Source: Maratus speciosus
Lineage: Eukaryota; Arthropoda; Arachnida; Araneae; Salticidae
NCBI GenBank assembly: GCA_963932465.1
Contig: OZ010786.1
Span: 534,443,073 to 534,507,072, forward strand
DNA length: 64,000 bases
Direction of reading: 5' to 3'
Shown here: positions 35,407 to 47,167 of the stretch, piece after piece
Numbering within the stretch: the first letter of the stretch is position 1
Layout of the letters: each line of letters opens with the position of its first letter
Program-made: the position numbers and the translations under genes
The notes under the pieces: model-generated
What the model saw: only the letters and a program-made list of their open reading frames with translations
What the model was told of the DNA's origin: nothing
The model's database searches: none

Positions 35407-36510
35407 TACAGTGAAACCTCTCTAAGGACACCACCCATTACACCATAAAAAATCGGTCTTTCGGAGAAGTGGTCTCGGAATAGAGGTGATGACTAAAGCA
35501 AAGTTTCATAAAAGATATACTACAAAAAATTATTATTGAATTAGTTTATTATATTTCATGTCTATGCAGCTTTAAAGAAGTAAATAATTGTAGTTTCCTT
35601 TGATTTTAACAATTTCTTATCAGCAATTTTTGATTGTAAACATTCTTTTATCTCTTTAAACAAATTATGTATTTCAGTATCATCTCTAATATGTATCGAA
35701 CTCTCTATCAATCTATTGATTTCAAAAAGTATTTCTTGACTTGAGATAGAAGCTGTAACTGGCGGAAGCTTATCGTCTGAATTAGAATGAGCTCCTAAAA
35801 TTGATTTTAAAAAATCTCGATTGTAGTATCATTTATTTAAAAAAAATCGTTGTAGAATTTCTTTTCTAATATAAGAATTTTAATTTCTTACTTTGTCGGG
35901 ATTTTCTATAATACGATTCTCCCGTTCTTCAGATAAATCATCGTACACTCAAGAACTTCCTCATATTCTTGTGATTTGAGGTCATAATCAACTTTAGCTG
36001 CGTTTGATAGCTGAATCACTTCCTCTTCTAAGGCACTGATATCATAAATGGATTTTTCTATGGATACATTGCTTTGTCCACAAGTATTGAAGCAATTGCC
36101 AATTGTATGTGTCCAAGTTATCCCATGCACATTTTATCCATCCAATAGCCTCAAGTACGTTGATGGATTTCACAATGTCGGACGCATTTTTGTTCTCATG
36201 TATTAACGAAATGAGCATTCGTAAAACAAAACATCTGTATTCTAGCTTGAAACTATTAGTAGTTCCCCGATGAAACGGCTGAATTTTGTAAGTCGTGTTA
36301 GGATGAAGAAATTGAAGTTTCACACATTCCAGAGCTGTGCGTTATACAAGTTACATGGAGCATTATTAAAAATAAGGATAATGTTTTTCTATGTTTGGCC
36401 ACTTTTTTGTCAAAGTCATGCGAACAATTTTCAAAAATAGTTGATGTCATCCACCCCTTTCTGTTAGATTTTAAATCACACCTATTTTTGTCACATCAAA
36501 ATTTTTTAGA

Positions 36511-37070
36511 GGACCGAGAAAGCAAAAATCAACAAAAAAATCGATTTTTACTTTTTTGTATGATTAAATAGTTTAACCTTTTATCTGTCCAACGATTTGT
36601 CACACATTTTTATATATAAAAAATAAGTGATGAAATTATTCATTCTTTCTGAGAGTACTTCACAGCCTAATGGCCATTTAAATCTTTAATTGACATTTTT
36701 TCAAAACTTGGATTTTTCATGTTTATGTTCATTTTATTCAATATCTATTAAACTTAAGAACTCAGATTTTTTTTTACTTAAATTATGTTATATTGTTTGC
36801 ATTAACACAAGGATTTAATGATTTGTTGAGAATTATTTATTTTAGGCATTGAAATTTTACAAAAAATACTAATTTAAAAATGACTTTCAATAAATAATTA
36901 CAAATTAATTTTGGGTTTCACTTAGAAAGAAAATGGCCTGCAAAAATACGCAATTCATGTTATTCTAACTAATATAAAAAAAAGCTAGACCTCTATCTGT
37001 CACCATTTCTGAGAAAAAGGTACATAAAGTTGGTGAATTTAGCATGGTGGATAGTGTTTTCCCGGTCCTC
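36511..37070. mobile_element. PIF/Harbinger-like MITE, 560 bp
   Basis: GAGGACCGAGAAA at the left and GAGGACCGGGAAA in reverse complement at the right are the terminal repeats. TTA lies outside both (36,508-36,510 and 37,071-37,073). A 3-bp TTA or TAA duplication is characteristic of PIF/Harbinger. Removal rejoins the Tigger coding sequence between KPHCF and KNFD-like readings. There is no coding capacity inside. Confidence 0.8.
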
Positions 37071-37365
37071 TTAAAGCAATGAGGTTTTTGAAACTGCCAT
37101 ATTATCATTGGTTTTTTTCAACCCAAAGGCATTTCCGCAAAGTGTTACAGTAAGTCACTGTTTGGCTTGTTTCCCGCATTTTGCTTCATCTGTTTTCACC
37201 ATAGGAGTTTTAGTGGGCAAGGCACATACGAATAATCCAGTCTCATCCAGATTATAAATGTAACAATCTAAATATTGTGCGAGAATAAGTAGAAGACGAG
37301 ATTTCCACTCCACTAACACTTTATTATCTACATCGGCTGCTTCTCCAGATATAGATTTGAAGATA

Positions 37366-38899
37366 CACTGCTCAAAACAATTAAAGGATATTTGAAGTTT
37401 TATATAAAATAAAGATATAAACGAAATGTTTTTTGCCGAAAATAGAAGAAGAGAATCACAAATGCAAATTTTTCTGGTTTTCAAACTGTGGAGTATGCAA
37501 ATTTTGAGTTCGACGTCAAAACCGTCGCTTCAGAGGCAGCGAATGAAATTTGACTTTCAACTGGATAAAAGAGAATGAAGACAAGGATGATCGGCATTCA
37601 GTGATTGATTGCTTTGCTTCGATGAGTACGATGTCTCAGCGAAGTCATTTGACAGATTCAGAAGCTTTGAGAATTGTTGGTAGGTTAGAAGGGGGCCATA
37701 CTCAATCCGAAGTAGCGCAAGCCATTGGAGTGTCACAAAGTGTCATTTCCAGGATCTGGAACCGTTTTTTGGAGAGTGGATGTGCAGGCCGAAGACCAGG
37801 GCAAGGTCGTAGACGGGTAACAACGCCCAATGAAGGTCGGTATTTAGTGTTAACATCTCGGAGACACCGAACCATGAACGCTACTCTTCTCCAACAACAC
37901 CTTCGCTCGGCTACAGGCACAACGATTTCAACTCAGACTGTCCGAAACCGGCTCCATGCTGTAGGTCTGTATGCTCGCCGACCGATGGTATGTGTTAGAT
38001 TAATATCAAGGCATCGTCGCGACCGCAGGGAGTGGGCAACCGAGCATGTCAACTGGAGGAGAAATGAATGGAGCAATATTCTGTTTTCTGACGAGTCCCG
38101 TTTTTCTGTGCATCCGGATAATAGGCGTATTTTCATCTGGAGGGACCGTTGCAGTAGGAATAATCCTGCGTTCGTGTACGAAAGTGTCAGATTTGGCGGT
38201 GGAGGAGTGTTGGTGTATGGTGGCATCTCCATTGACGGGCGCACTGACCTCTACATCATTCGAGATGGAGCTCTGACTGGTCGCCGATATAGGGATGAGA
38301 TCCTCAGACATATTGTAGTCCCTTACGCTGCAGCAATCGGAGATAACTTCATTTTAATGGACGATAACTGCAGGCCACATCGTGCAAACCTGGTGGAGGA
38401 TTTCCTTTTCGAGGAAGGAATCGTTCGAATGGAATGGCCAGCGTGTTCTCCAGACATGAATCCAATCGAGCACGTTTGGGACGCTCTAGGAAGAATAGTT
38501 TCTGGCCGCCAACAACCCCCCAAACTCTCCAAGAACCGGAAAGAGCTCTTCTGGAAGAATGGGGCAGAATACCCCAACTCATCATTAATAGCCTCATTGA
38601 GTCCATGCCTCAAAGGTGTTCAACGTTGCTGGCCGCCCGTGGAAACCATACCCCCTACTGAAAATGATTTTCTTTGAAGAAAACACCTTTTCTTATTCTT
38701 TTTTTATCATATGCACAAATTGTGTTTTTTTCCTTTAGTACACAAATGCGCAATAAAATGCATTTTTTTCTGCCAAACATGTGTAATTTATTCTCACATA
38801 ACCTACTATGTCTGTCGACCATGTATCAATCAGCTAAACAGTTTACCAGATACAAAATCCACCTAAAACTGCAATATCCTTTAATTGTTTTGAGCAGTG
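37366..38899 (+). mobile_element. Tc1-like transposon, 1,534 bp, almost intact
   Basis: The ends are exact inverted repeats over 26 bp starting CACTGCTCAAAACAATTAAA, continuing with one indel for about 35 bp in all. TA flanks both ends (37,364-37,365; 38,900-38,901). It holds a single transposase gene on the plus strand. Identical ends and one visible lesion in the gene make it the youngest DNA transposon in the window. It sits within the Tigger transposase. Confidence 0.96.
37622..38661 (+). pseudogene. Tc1-like DD34E transposase with one frameshift
   Basis: It cuts and pastes its element by binding the terminal repeats. The open frame begins at 37,550, but the family start is more likely the ATG at 37,622 (MSTMSQRSHL). 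Counting from 37,550: a paired-type helix-turn-helix at residues 34-75, a GRPR-like linker at 80-89 (GRRPGQGRRR), a second helix-turn-helix at about 93-140, then the catalytic triad D181 (FSDESRF), D272 (MDDNCRPH) and E307 (NPIEHVW). There are exactly 34 residues between the last two. Near 38,516-38,521 a run of six C marks a frameshift. The family C-terminus (LEEWGRIPQ, NSLIESMPQRC, ending RGNHTPY at 38,661) continues in the next frame, while the original frame runs on with unrelated residues to 38,677. All catalytic residues lie before the break. The frameshift could be real or a base-calling slip in the C run. Confidence 0.93.
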
Positions 38900-39820
38900 T
38901 AGTATTGCTTCTGTCACAAAATGTCTCTAGCCACCCATTGCTTGAACAAAAATTATTTCCCTCTATAGCTTCTGCAATTTTAATGGCCTTCTCTTTCAAC
39001 AAAGTTCCACTCAATGCGATATATATATATATATATATATTACTTTCATACTTAAACCACTGCAATACAGCTTTGTTAAGCTCGTTAAATTTTGTCTTCA
39101 TTTTTTTTTTTTTTTTAATTCCGCAAGATTTCAATTCCTCATACTCTTTTAACAGAAAACATTTGTTCTTTAACATAGCGTTTATTTGAGATTTGATACA
39201 ATTAAACTATTCGCTAATTTCCTCCCTGATGTTCCACTCTCCTGTACTCGATTCGAATATACACTGTGTTATAACTTCCACTGTTAAACAAAACTGAGGT
39301 GATAACAAAAAGTGGCAATCTTAAAAGAAAAGCAACAGAATTAAACTCGAATCTTAACCACCCCCCGCTCACCCTCTTGAAAAAGACTCCTGCACTTTAC
39401 AGGTGTCCGTTACTCGTGCCAAGGGACAATAGCCCTTCTCCCACCAACACCAACTATCCCTCCGTAACCATATTGACATTAAATGCGGTAATGCAAGAGA
39501 ACCAGTTTTTTCTTCCTAAACGTGGGGGTAGGGCGAAGAGATGACCTTTATTCGCCAGGTCTGAAGAAGCAGATTTAGCTGAGCGTGTTTTCTGGAGAGA
39601 AGTGAAATTTTGAGATTTCCCCATTCAAAGGAAAGTAATCCTACTCCTCGACTGAAAAGTTGAAAAGTGGTCTATCATAGATTGAGACGAGAAATAGTGG
39701 TCTTTTAATGGAGGAAAATCAACATTGAGCCTATAACGAAAAATTGTAGACCATAAACAAACGGTTTTTATGAGAGGTGGTCTCCTTATAGAGGTTGTCT
39801 TTCAGAGAGGTTTCAGTATA

Positions 39821-40139
39821 TATATTTAAATACCGCCTTAAAGTGATTGTGATAACACCATCTGTAACTGAAAAATGAAATTAAAAAATCGTCAAAAGAG
39901 TCCAGATAAAATTGTTAAAGTGTTTTTATGTCTAATCCGGATTAATTTCGTTTTTTGGTGAAATTAGTGCTTAAATTCGAAACCTTCTTCAGCCTGTAAG
40001 CCGAACCGACAGTGATTTTTTTCCTTTAATTAACAAGTGTATTTTGGAGTATTTTATCGCGTTATAAAATTATAATTAAATATTTTATCACGTTGTTAAA
40101 GAACAAACTGATTATTTAAAATAGTTTTTAATATTTGGC
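39821..40139. other. Unassigned AT-rich DNA, start of a ~506-bp duplication
   Basis: TTAACAAGTGTATTTT and TATAAAATTATAATTAAATA with TTTTATCACG (40,029-40,095) recur at 40,417 and 40,565-40,600. Otherwise nothing recognised. Confidence 0.45.
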
Positions 40140-40650
40140 AACTTATTAAATTAGTAATGGAAAATTACGTTTAGATATTTGCTGCTGACAAAACTTATAA
40201 AAAATACATATTAAATCTCAAAGATGAAAATAATAAATTCAAACTTTGTACATGTGAAAGATATCTTTCTCTCAAAATTAAATTAATTATTTCATATGTT
40301 TGAAATTATTTTCATCAAATTTTAATTTTCTGAAAATAAAACTGTCGCTGATTGCTATTTTATGTATTGCGATCTATGTTTAATAAGATTAGGCGATTAT
40401 ATTTTTTTCTTTAATTAACAAGAGTATTTTAAGGTGAAGGTTAAACAATTTTATTTAAGTAAAAAGTATGTCATATCGATTAAGAATTATAAGAAATTTC
40501 GCAGAAAGAAAATAAGAGAGATAAAAAAAAAGACGATTGTAGTTACGAATGAATACTTTATCGTATTATAAAATTATAATTAAATATTTTGTCACATTAT
40601 TAAAGAACTAAGAGTTTATCTTAAAATAACTTTAAAGTTTTCTTCATTCC
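40052..40650. repeat. ~506-bp spaced duplication
   Basis: TTTTATCGCGTTATAAAATT followed by TAAAGAACAAACT (40,052-40,116) recurs as TTTATCGTATTATAAAATTA followed by TAAAGAACTAAGA (40,558-40,620). The intervening DNA contains direct repeat C, so these are probably parts of one larger tandemly duplicated repeat. Confidence 0.55.
40140..40390 (+). repeat. Diverged direct repeat C, copy 2
   Basis: Second copy of the repeat at 34,330-34,580, same orientation, with AATAATAAATTCAAACTTTG at about 40,229 as the best-conserved part. Confidence 0.55.
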
Positions 40651-41262
40651 ATCAAATCCAATTATACACAATAAATTCAATGATATCGAATAATAGGTAA
40701 CGATTCTAGGTTCCATGTGATTATTCTATTAAATCCTATCATACGTAATTAATTCAATTATATCCCATGATAGGTATTGATTATAGTAGGTTGACATGGG
40801 GATTACGTCCTTTTTAAGATGGGGTCATATTATTTTCGTATTACTGAATTAATATATATAACTGTAAAAAAATTTGCATTGATGCATTTTTCCATAAAGG
40901 TGCAACAGCTATTACACCAAGATCATAATATTTATAAAACTAGTTATAGTACGAAGGCCTATATACTAACAAATATATAGTATAATTTGCCACAGTTAGT
41001 GTACTGTTTCCAATGGTTACCTTTTGATTTCATACCATATGTCCCAAACATAACTGTTTTTTGGGGAAATTTATATTTTAATATTTTAATTATATTATCA
41101 TTGCATTAAATTTATATTACTTTAATAGCGTTCAGTATCTGAAATATACTGGTTTACCAAGAACGTTACACAAAAAGATGCATTTCTAATTTTTTTTAAA
41201 TTACTTTCTTAAACGAACTACAATTTTGTGGGAAATCTATCAGGGAGTTATTTTTTTTTTTA
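40651..41262. other. Unassigned DNA with a fragment of the 26.5-kb element's end
   Basis: At 40,932-40,955 TTATAAAACTAGTTATAGTA with CGAA after it matches the inner side of the right end at 27,909-27,931. The remaining sequence is AT-rich. An (A/T)-rich TATATATAA patch lies at 40,853-40,861. Confidence 0.45.
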
Positions 41263-43990
41263 CTATTTTTAGGAACACTTTAGTGCGGAAAAGTTGCCTA
41301 TTTTTATAAGAAGGAAAACGGCATACAAAATTTTAAAATCGGTTAACATATTTCGTTCGCGCACCGTACTTAAAATTAATTAAAAATTGCAAAAATCACG
41401 CATTTTTTGTCATTTTTTAAAGTTTATTTAAACTTTTAAAATAAACACAATTTAGTATTGTTTGCTTGATTTATGCTTTAAGTAACCTAAATAAACTAAA
41501 TTAAGATGAATAATCTAATTGTTTTCGTTCGAGCGACACCTTAGAATAAACATAAATTTGCCAATTCTTCGCAATTTTCACCGTGCAACCCATAGTTCAT
41601 TTTGCTAGAAAAAACGACCCAGAAGTCATCACGTGGAGGTGTTTGCACGTTGTGTTCAACCTTCATACTACCCAACCAATCATTCAATTGTTGGAAGTGG
41701 TATTTACATTACATTAAAAACACCAGATGCATGTCAATGTATAATTCTAATTAAATAATTTTGTGAAAAATCAAAGAAAATTCCTGTTCTCGGGTTGAGG
41801 TTTTTGTTTCTTGAAAGGAATTACAATTTGGCGAAGTCGGATCTATTGACAAAACAGTTACGAAAAAAATGTGAAGGCCGAGAGCAAAACTCGCGATCTT
41901 CAGAGAGCACTGAGTGGTTCCTAAAAGAGTTCTAAAGTTCCTAATGTAGCAGAGTACTCGGAAGTCGATGAACATAAACGCAGTTCTTTTGAAGACTCAG
42001 AGTATGAGGATGATGAATACAAACTAAGTACATGGACTAAAAAGCGCAAATAGCAAATGCGAATTCAAATTAACGCAGTCAGCGCTAAACAGTGATCGAT
42101 TCGGAGCTTCTGATCGGGCAACAGCTGTCATAGCGACAATTGTTCTGCGACACGTTGGTATGATAACCGACACAGATTCTCCTTATGTGGCTGATAATTG
42201 TAAAATAAAAAAGGACAAGAATCATGTTAGGACAGATTTGTAAAGTCAATTCACAACCCCTGAGAAAATTTGATTGACTAATATGATTCTCTGGTCGTCG
42301 AAAAAATTAATGCCTAGCAACTTCCCAAGAATGTGAATTAAGAGCTCTATTCTCTTATCCAGGAATCTGGATCAGTTTATATTGGACATGAATCTGCTTC
42401 CTCGAGTTCATAAAATGATATAACTCAAAGCAGTATTCTTATTTGTCTGAAATTTCAATATACCACCAGAATAACTAGAAGTAAGCAGGGTGTGGTGAAA
42501 CACTAAAAAACGCTCAATGGAATAAAGGTGTAATCCACCGGATATATAATCAATTAGGACGTCCACTACAGTAGAGAATATGCCTCCTGTATTTTAATGA
42601 GATTCTTTTTCGCCATATTTCTCAACATATTACGGATCATACAGCGGTGACTAAATAATTTTCTGTGCCAGTTGCGCAGCAGCTCATTTGCTTCGAAAAA
42701 CTCTCTGTGATAGATTATGAACCCATTGTTTGTTCGATTCCTGATATAGACGTGAATTTGTTGTGGAAAGAGAAACAGTATTTGTTCTACATTTCAATTT
42801 CAATCATCTTGGGAGATTGTTCGAAAGACATAGCAAATCAGGAGCCTGTTTTTTCCAATTCCATATGGCTAACTATGGCTAACCGAGTCCTTATGTTGTA
42901 TATACGTTCATCAAATCCATTCGAAAACTTAAAAAAAATACTTGGCTTCATTTTAAGATCGTACATACCTGTTTGGTTTGCCGTAAAACGAGGAAATATT
43001 TTATTGACGGACCAAACACGTCTTTTAAGCAATCCGAATATCAAACTATTTATCCGACGAATTACTACAAGTTCTCAAACACGTAAAAGAGCGAAATGCG
43101 TTTTTGCGCACCCTGAGAATGTTCTGTTGGAAATGATTGTCGATGAAAGTGAATAAATTCAGGAACTCGGTTACAGAAGGATCTTAAAAACAAGACAAAC
43201 TGTCCCAAAGAAGAAGCCTGTTAGAAATGTCGTACCACCGAAAGTAAAATTCCAAGCCTTCAATTACATTGACATTGGAAATATTTTTCGGTGTATCCTT
43301 TCGCAATGCTCCGAGACCTAAGGGAAGATAATATGAAATCACTTATAAATTCTGACACTACACTCATCGGATAAATACAAAAGTTTCCCTATCACACTCA
43401 CACTGCTGCGATTTACGTAAAACTTATGAAAGAGGCCTGTAATAAAGTATGTGGACATAATGCTAGAAATGGCTATAACCGAGTAACATTGAAGTCTAGA
43501 TCGGTTACCCCGCAGTTTAAAAAGAAAAAAAAAATCAGACTTTAAATGTGTAGTAAATCTGAAAAAAAAATTAAAAATACAGTGAGCTAAAGAATTTTAC
43601 TGTACGGTAAATATTTGTAACTTGTTGCAAATATAATGTAAATAGCATACCTAACAATTGTATAGCTGGTTGGGTAGGGTGTGGGTGGAACTCAACTTGC
43701 AACCACTCCATGTGGTGAACTCTGGTCTTTTTTTTTCCAGCAAAACGAACAAAAAATTGTAGGGTGAAAATTGCAAACAATTGGTAAATTTATGTTTTTT
43801 CTAAGATGTTGCGCGAACGAAACATATTTTGTAATTGATCAGAATTCAAATAAAAAAATGCGCGTATTTTGCAATTTTTCATTACGTACGTTACGCGAAT
43901 AGAAGATGTTACCCAATTAAAAAAATTATCGCGTTATCCTTCTTATTACAACAGGCAACTTTTCCGTACTAAAGCGTTCCGAAAATAAAA
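41263..43990. mobile_element. DNA transposon with ~0.4-kb inverted repeats
   Basis: Both ends read, inward, TATTTT then GGAAC(A/G)CTTTAGT(G/A)CGG, AAAAGTTGCCT and TAAGAAGGA. Inverted similarity then continues, with gaps, past TTTCGTTCG(C/A)GC, AACATAAATTT and CAATTTTCACC to ACTACCCAACC/CCTACCCAACC and a GTATTTACATTA-type end. The left arm reaches about 41,720 and the right arm starts about 43,600. A decayed protein lies between. The duplication outside the ends could not be fixed because of A/T runs, so the superfamily is unresolved. Confidence 0.82.
42050..43320 (+). pseudogene. Decayed protein of an unnamed transposon-associated family
   Basis: Three readable parts occur in order. First, 42,076-42,240 gives SDRFGASDRATAVIATIVLR and then KIKKDKNHVRTDL before a stop. 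Second, the 163-residue open frame 42,665-43,156 contains DCSKDIANQEP, WLTMANRVLMLYI and FAHPENVLLEMIVDE. Third, beyond the TAA at 43,154, IQELGYRRILKTR and then PPKVKFQAFNYIDI continue in the same frame. I recognise the motif string (S-D-R-x-x-x-SDxATA, then RWLTxANRxLxLYV, then FAHPENxLLxMxxDE, then ELGxRRI) from uncharacterised proteins repeated in insects, Hydra and spiders, but I know no name or assigned reaction. It lies between long inverted repeats, so it is probably the mobility protein of this element or a gene it carries. No catalytic triad could be identified. Confidence 0.65.
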
Positions 43991-44056
43991 CATTTTTTTT
44001 TCGACCCACCCAAATATCTATATATAGCTATATCAATCTATATACACATATATATA

Positions 44057-44645
44057 CAGACGTGTGAAAATTATTAGAATAATTGTGAAATTTACATTAA
44101 AATCTTGTTATATTAAAGAAATAATACATTTAAAAAATATTGGTGCATTTAATATTTAGTGTGAATCCTCTTGCTTTATATTAAAGATTCGATACGTCTT
44201 GGCATAGTTTATATGAGTTTTTTGGCAATTAATTTGTATTTCGTTGCCATGATGCGAAATTTATATGAGTTCTTCTGTCAGAACATTCTTGTTTGTGATG
44301 TTTCATTTTTTTAATTTAATTAAAGAAAACACTTCCATGGCCTGAAAACAATCGAGATATGAACTCCATATAGAACACTTAGGCCATTGTAAAAAAAAAA
44401 ATATAAAGAAATGCAACATCACAAATAAGAATGGTCTGATAGAAAGACTCCAAATTTGGCATCATGACAACGAAATACAAATTAATTGCCAAAAACTCAT
44501 ACAAAGTATGCCATTATTTCTTTAATAAAAAACAAGGGAATAAACACTAAATATTAAATGTATCAATATTTTTTTAATATTTCTTTAATATAACACATTT
44601 TTAATGTAAATTTCACAATTATTCTAATAATTTTCACACGTTCTG
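44057..44645. mobile_element. Palindromic Tc1-type MITE, 589 bp
   Basis: Left CAGACGTGTGAAAATTATTA and right, in reverse complement, CAGAACGTGTGAAAATTATT start arms of about 270 bp each, which match almost to the middle (for example GGCAATTAATTTGTATTTCG and CATTCTT followed by TTTGTGATGTT). TA flanks both ends. The whole unit is an inverted duplication with a very short centre. Such structures arise from head-to-head fusion of transposon ends and can fold into a long RNA hairpin if transcribed. Confidence 0.88.
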
Positions 44646-44647
44646 TA

Positions 44648-45521
44648 TATATATATAAATTATTGCTATTTATTGAAGGATAAAACAACCTTTTTATTAC
44701 GAAAACTTTCCAACATATAGCAGATTATTTTCAGTAGCATTCAGCGTATCGCCATCAGTTGAAATCTTGGACTTGGACATGGATTAGATATAGTGAAGAA
44801 TGCCTGGATGCGTCGATTCCGAACCTCCTATAGTAACCTCTAGAGTAGAAACATTCCATCCATAGCCAGGCAGTGCAAAGATTGTTGAAATTTTGCTCAT
44901 TTATATGGAGGAGATACAAATTCTGGGAAAAAGTTTATTGACCAACGAAATTGTAGAAGATTGTGGGGAACAGCAAATACAACATTTTATAGCTAATGGA
45001 ACTGGTAATGTGAAATAATTCTAGTATAAAAAAAGAAAAAAATAGATTTTCATATAACATTTTCAAAAGTCTGATAATAAGGGAAAAACGAAGTTACAAA
45101 TAACAATATTTTCTGGATTTCTACAGATTTGGAATACTTCAAGAAACTAAAGTTCAGGTACAGAATTGGACGTAGATATAATTTAGCTGATTTAAAGTCA
45201 ATGGTGTGATTGGTCTACCAGCAGTGTTTAGCAAAGGCATATTTGTTACTTTTTTTATTTTTGGATAAATGTCTTATTTCTTTTCTTTATTGCGAAAAAA
45301 AATGTTTGTCCAGTATAGAAAAGACCGCAGTGACAATTAATGTTATGAACACCACATAAATTATATAATTCATAGCTTCTGTCTGCTTAGAAAATGTAAG
45401 TATATTGCAGGAGTCAAAATTCTTTAAAATCATTTTCAATCAGGGGCATTAGCAATGGGAATGCTGAATTTAGGAAAAACAATGCTAATCAGCGGTTAAT
45501 CTAAAGAACAAGGATACTGTA
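44648..45521. other. Unassigned DNA
   Basis: The first 300 bp are less AT-rich, and no gene is recognised. No match to the neighbouring repeats was seen. Confidence 0.45.
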
Positions 45522-47167
45522 TTATAAATAAAGTAGTATCAATAATGGAAGGTTATAAAATGTTTCAGTTACAATAGTGATGACCTGAGTAGTTTTACTA
45601 TTGCGTAGTTTTACTGTTGACGGATGTAAAGAAGATATTTTCAATAAGAGTGAATAGTGTATCGTGAAACAGGAGTGGAAAATTATTTTCTGTTTCAAAA
45701 CTGAATACAATATTGCTGTCAATATCGACCAGGATGTTAAAGGTATTGTCAAAATTTTGAACACATGATTAGCATTGTGAAACATTCACTTTAACTGGCA
45801 CCTCTCTTTGCAATATTGAAAATATCCTTAACATTATGAACTCAAAACCTATAAAAAAGAAAATAAAAATGCTTCTAATTCTAACTTCATTATTCCCTTA
45901 TTTTGAGATATTTCGAAATATTACATCAAACACCCTTTCTTTATTTTTACAAGCAGTTTTACATATTACAAGTTCTATTTCGTATGCGATTTTATTATTC
46001 GCTGGTTGCCTTAATTTCGTGCAATCGCATTGGTCAATAAACCTATCCCTAGAATCCGCTTATTTTCCATATATATAATTCCATAAATAAAGTAGTGTCA
46101 ATAATTATAAACTGTGCCAATTACAATAGTGATGACATGAATGACCATTGTGTAGTTTTACTATTGACGGATGTGAAAAAGATATTTTCAGTAAGAGTAA
46201 CAAGAGTGCCGTGAAACAGGAGTGAAAAAGTATTTTCTGTTTTAAAACTGAATTCAATATTGCTGTCAATACAGATCAGAATGTTAAAGGTATTGTCAAA
46301 ATTTTGAACACATTATCAGTATTGTGAAACATTCACTTTAACTGACACCTCTCTTTGCAATATTGATAATATCCTTAACATTATGAACTCAAAAACTATA
46401 AAAAAGAAAACAAAAATAAAAAAACATCGTTATCCGCTTATTCTGAGATTATTGGAAATATACATCGAACAGCATCCCTTTATTTTTACTCGCAGTTTTT
46501 CATATTACAAGTTATATTTCCTGTATGATTTTACTATTCGCTGATCGCCTTAATTTTGTTCAATTCCATTGGTCAATAAACCTATCCCAAGAATTCGTTT
46601 CTTTTCCATATATATATATAGTTCCATAAATAAAGTGGTATCAATAATGGAAGGTTATAAAATGTGCCAATTAATATAGTGATGACATGAGTGACTGTTG
46701 CGCAGTTTTACTATTGACGGATGCGAAGCAGATGTTTTTAGTAAGAGTAACAAGAGTATCGTGAAACAGGAGTGAAAAACTATTTTATGTTTCAAAACTG
46801 AATTCAATATTGCTGTAAATACAGATCAGAATGTTAAAGGTATTGCCAAAATTTTGAACACATGATCAGTATTGTGAGACATTCACTTTAACTGGCACCT
46901 CTCTTTGCAATATTGATAATATCCTTAACATTATGAACTCAAAAACTATAAAAAAGAAAAACAAAAATACTTCTAATTGTAACTTCGTTATTCCCTTATT
47001 CTGAGATTATTGGAAATATTACATCAAATACCTTTTCTTTATACAAGTAGTTTTTCATTTTACAAGTTCTATTTCCTATACTATTTTAGTATTCGCTGAT
47101 CGCCCTCATTTCGTGCAGCTCCATTGCTCAATAAACCTATCCCTCGAATCCGCTTCCGTTCCATATA

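Larger units (their letters stand above)
35906..39176 (-). pseudogene. Tigger transposase (CENP-B-like DDE), interrupted and dead
   Basis: The N-terminal part (38,902-39,176) carries a CENP-B-type DNA-binding helix-turn-helix: LSGTLLKEKAIKIAEAIEGN and SNGWLETF. The frame runs to the TA where the Tc1-like element inserted and continues on the other side (37,074-37,365) with FKSISGEAADVDNKVLVEWK, the first catalytic Asp in NLDETGLF, then KCGKQAK. A stop and a frameshift follow. After the MITE the reading returns as KPHCFKN joined across TTA. The second catalytic block reads IFNNAPC where the family has LDNAPC, so the Asp is Asn. The C-terminal part (35,906-36,323) reads FLHPNTTYKIQPFHRGTTNS, INVLEAIGWIKCAWDN and TIGNCFNTCG. 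A (TA)n tract (39,018-39,040) sits inside the HTH. Excising both insertions in mind rejoins the protein, which proves the nesting order. Confidence 0.88.
35409..39818 (-). mobile_element. Tigger/pogo element with two nested insertions
   Basis: The left end CAGTGAAACCTCTCTAAGGA (35,409) and the right end, in reverse complement TACTGAAACCTCTCTGAAAG, are typical Tigger termini (CAGT then GAAACCTCTCTA). TA flanks both sides (35,407-35,408; 39,819-39,820). The span is 4,410 bp. Without the Harbinger-like MITE (36,511-37,070) and the Tc1-like element (37,366-38,899) with their duplications, about 2.3 kb remains, near the usual Tigger length. The transposase is on the minus strand and is broken. Confidence 0.88.

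Noticed and set aside
37702..38613. Minus-strand and alternate-frame open frames over the Tc1-like transposase
   Set aside because: They are shadows of the plus-strand transposase and show no family resemblance. The plus frame at 38,434-38,661 is kept only as the shifted C-terminus.
39018..39040. (TA)n tract as a regulatory element
   Set aside because: It is a microsatellite expanded inside the Tigger reading frame (IYIYIYI) and has no promoter context.
38674..39189. 171-residue plus-strand open frame
   Set aside because: It crosses the right end of the Tc1-like element into the Tigger gene on the opposite strand; the minus-strand reading has the recognisable HTH.
45836..46078. 80-residue protein gene in the 550-bp repeat
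   Set aside because: A similar frame occurs in the last unit only; the middle two units are interrupted. Without a selection test this is not a gene.
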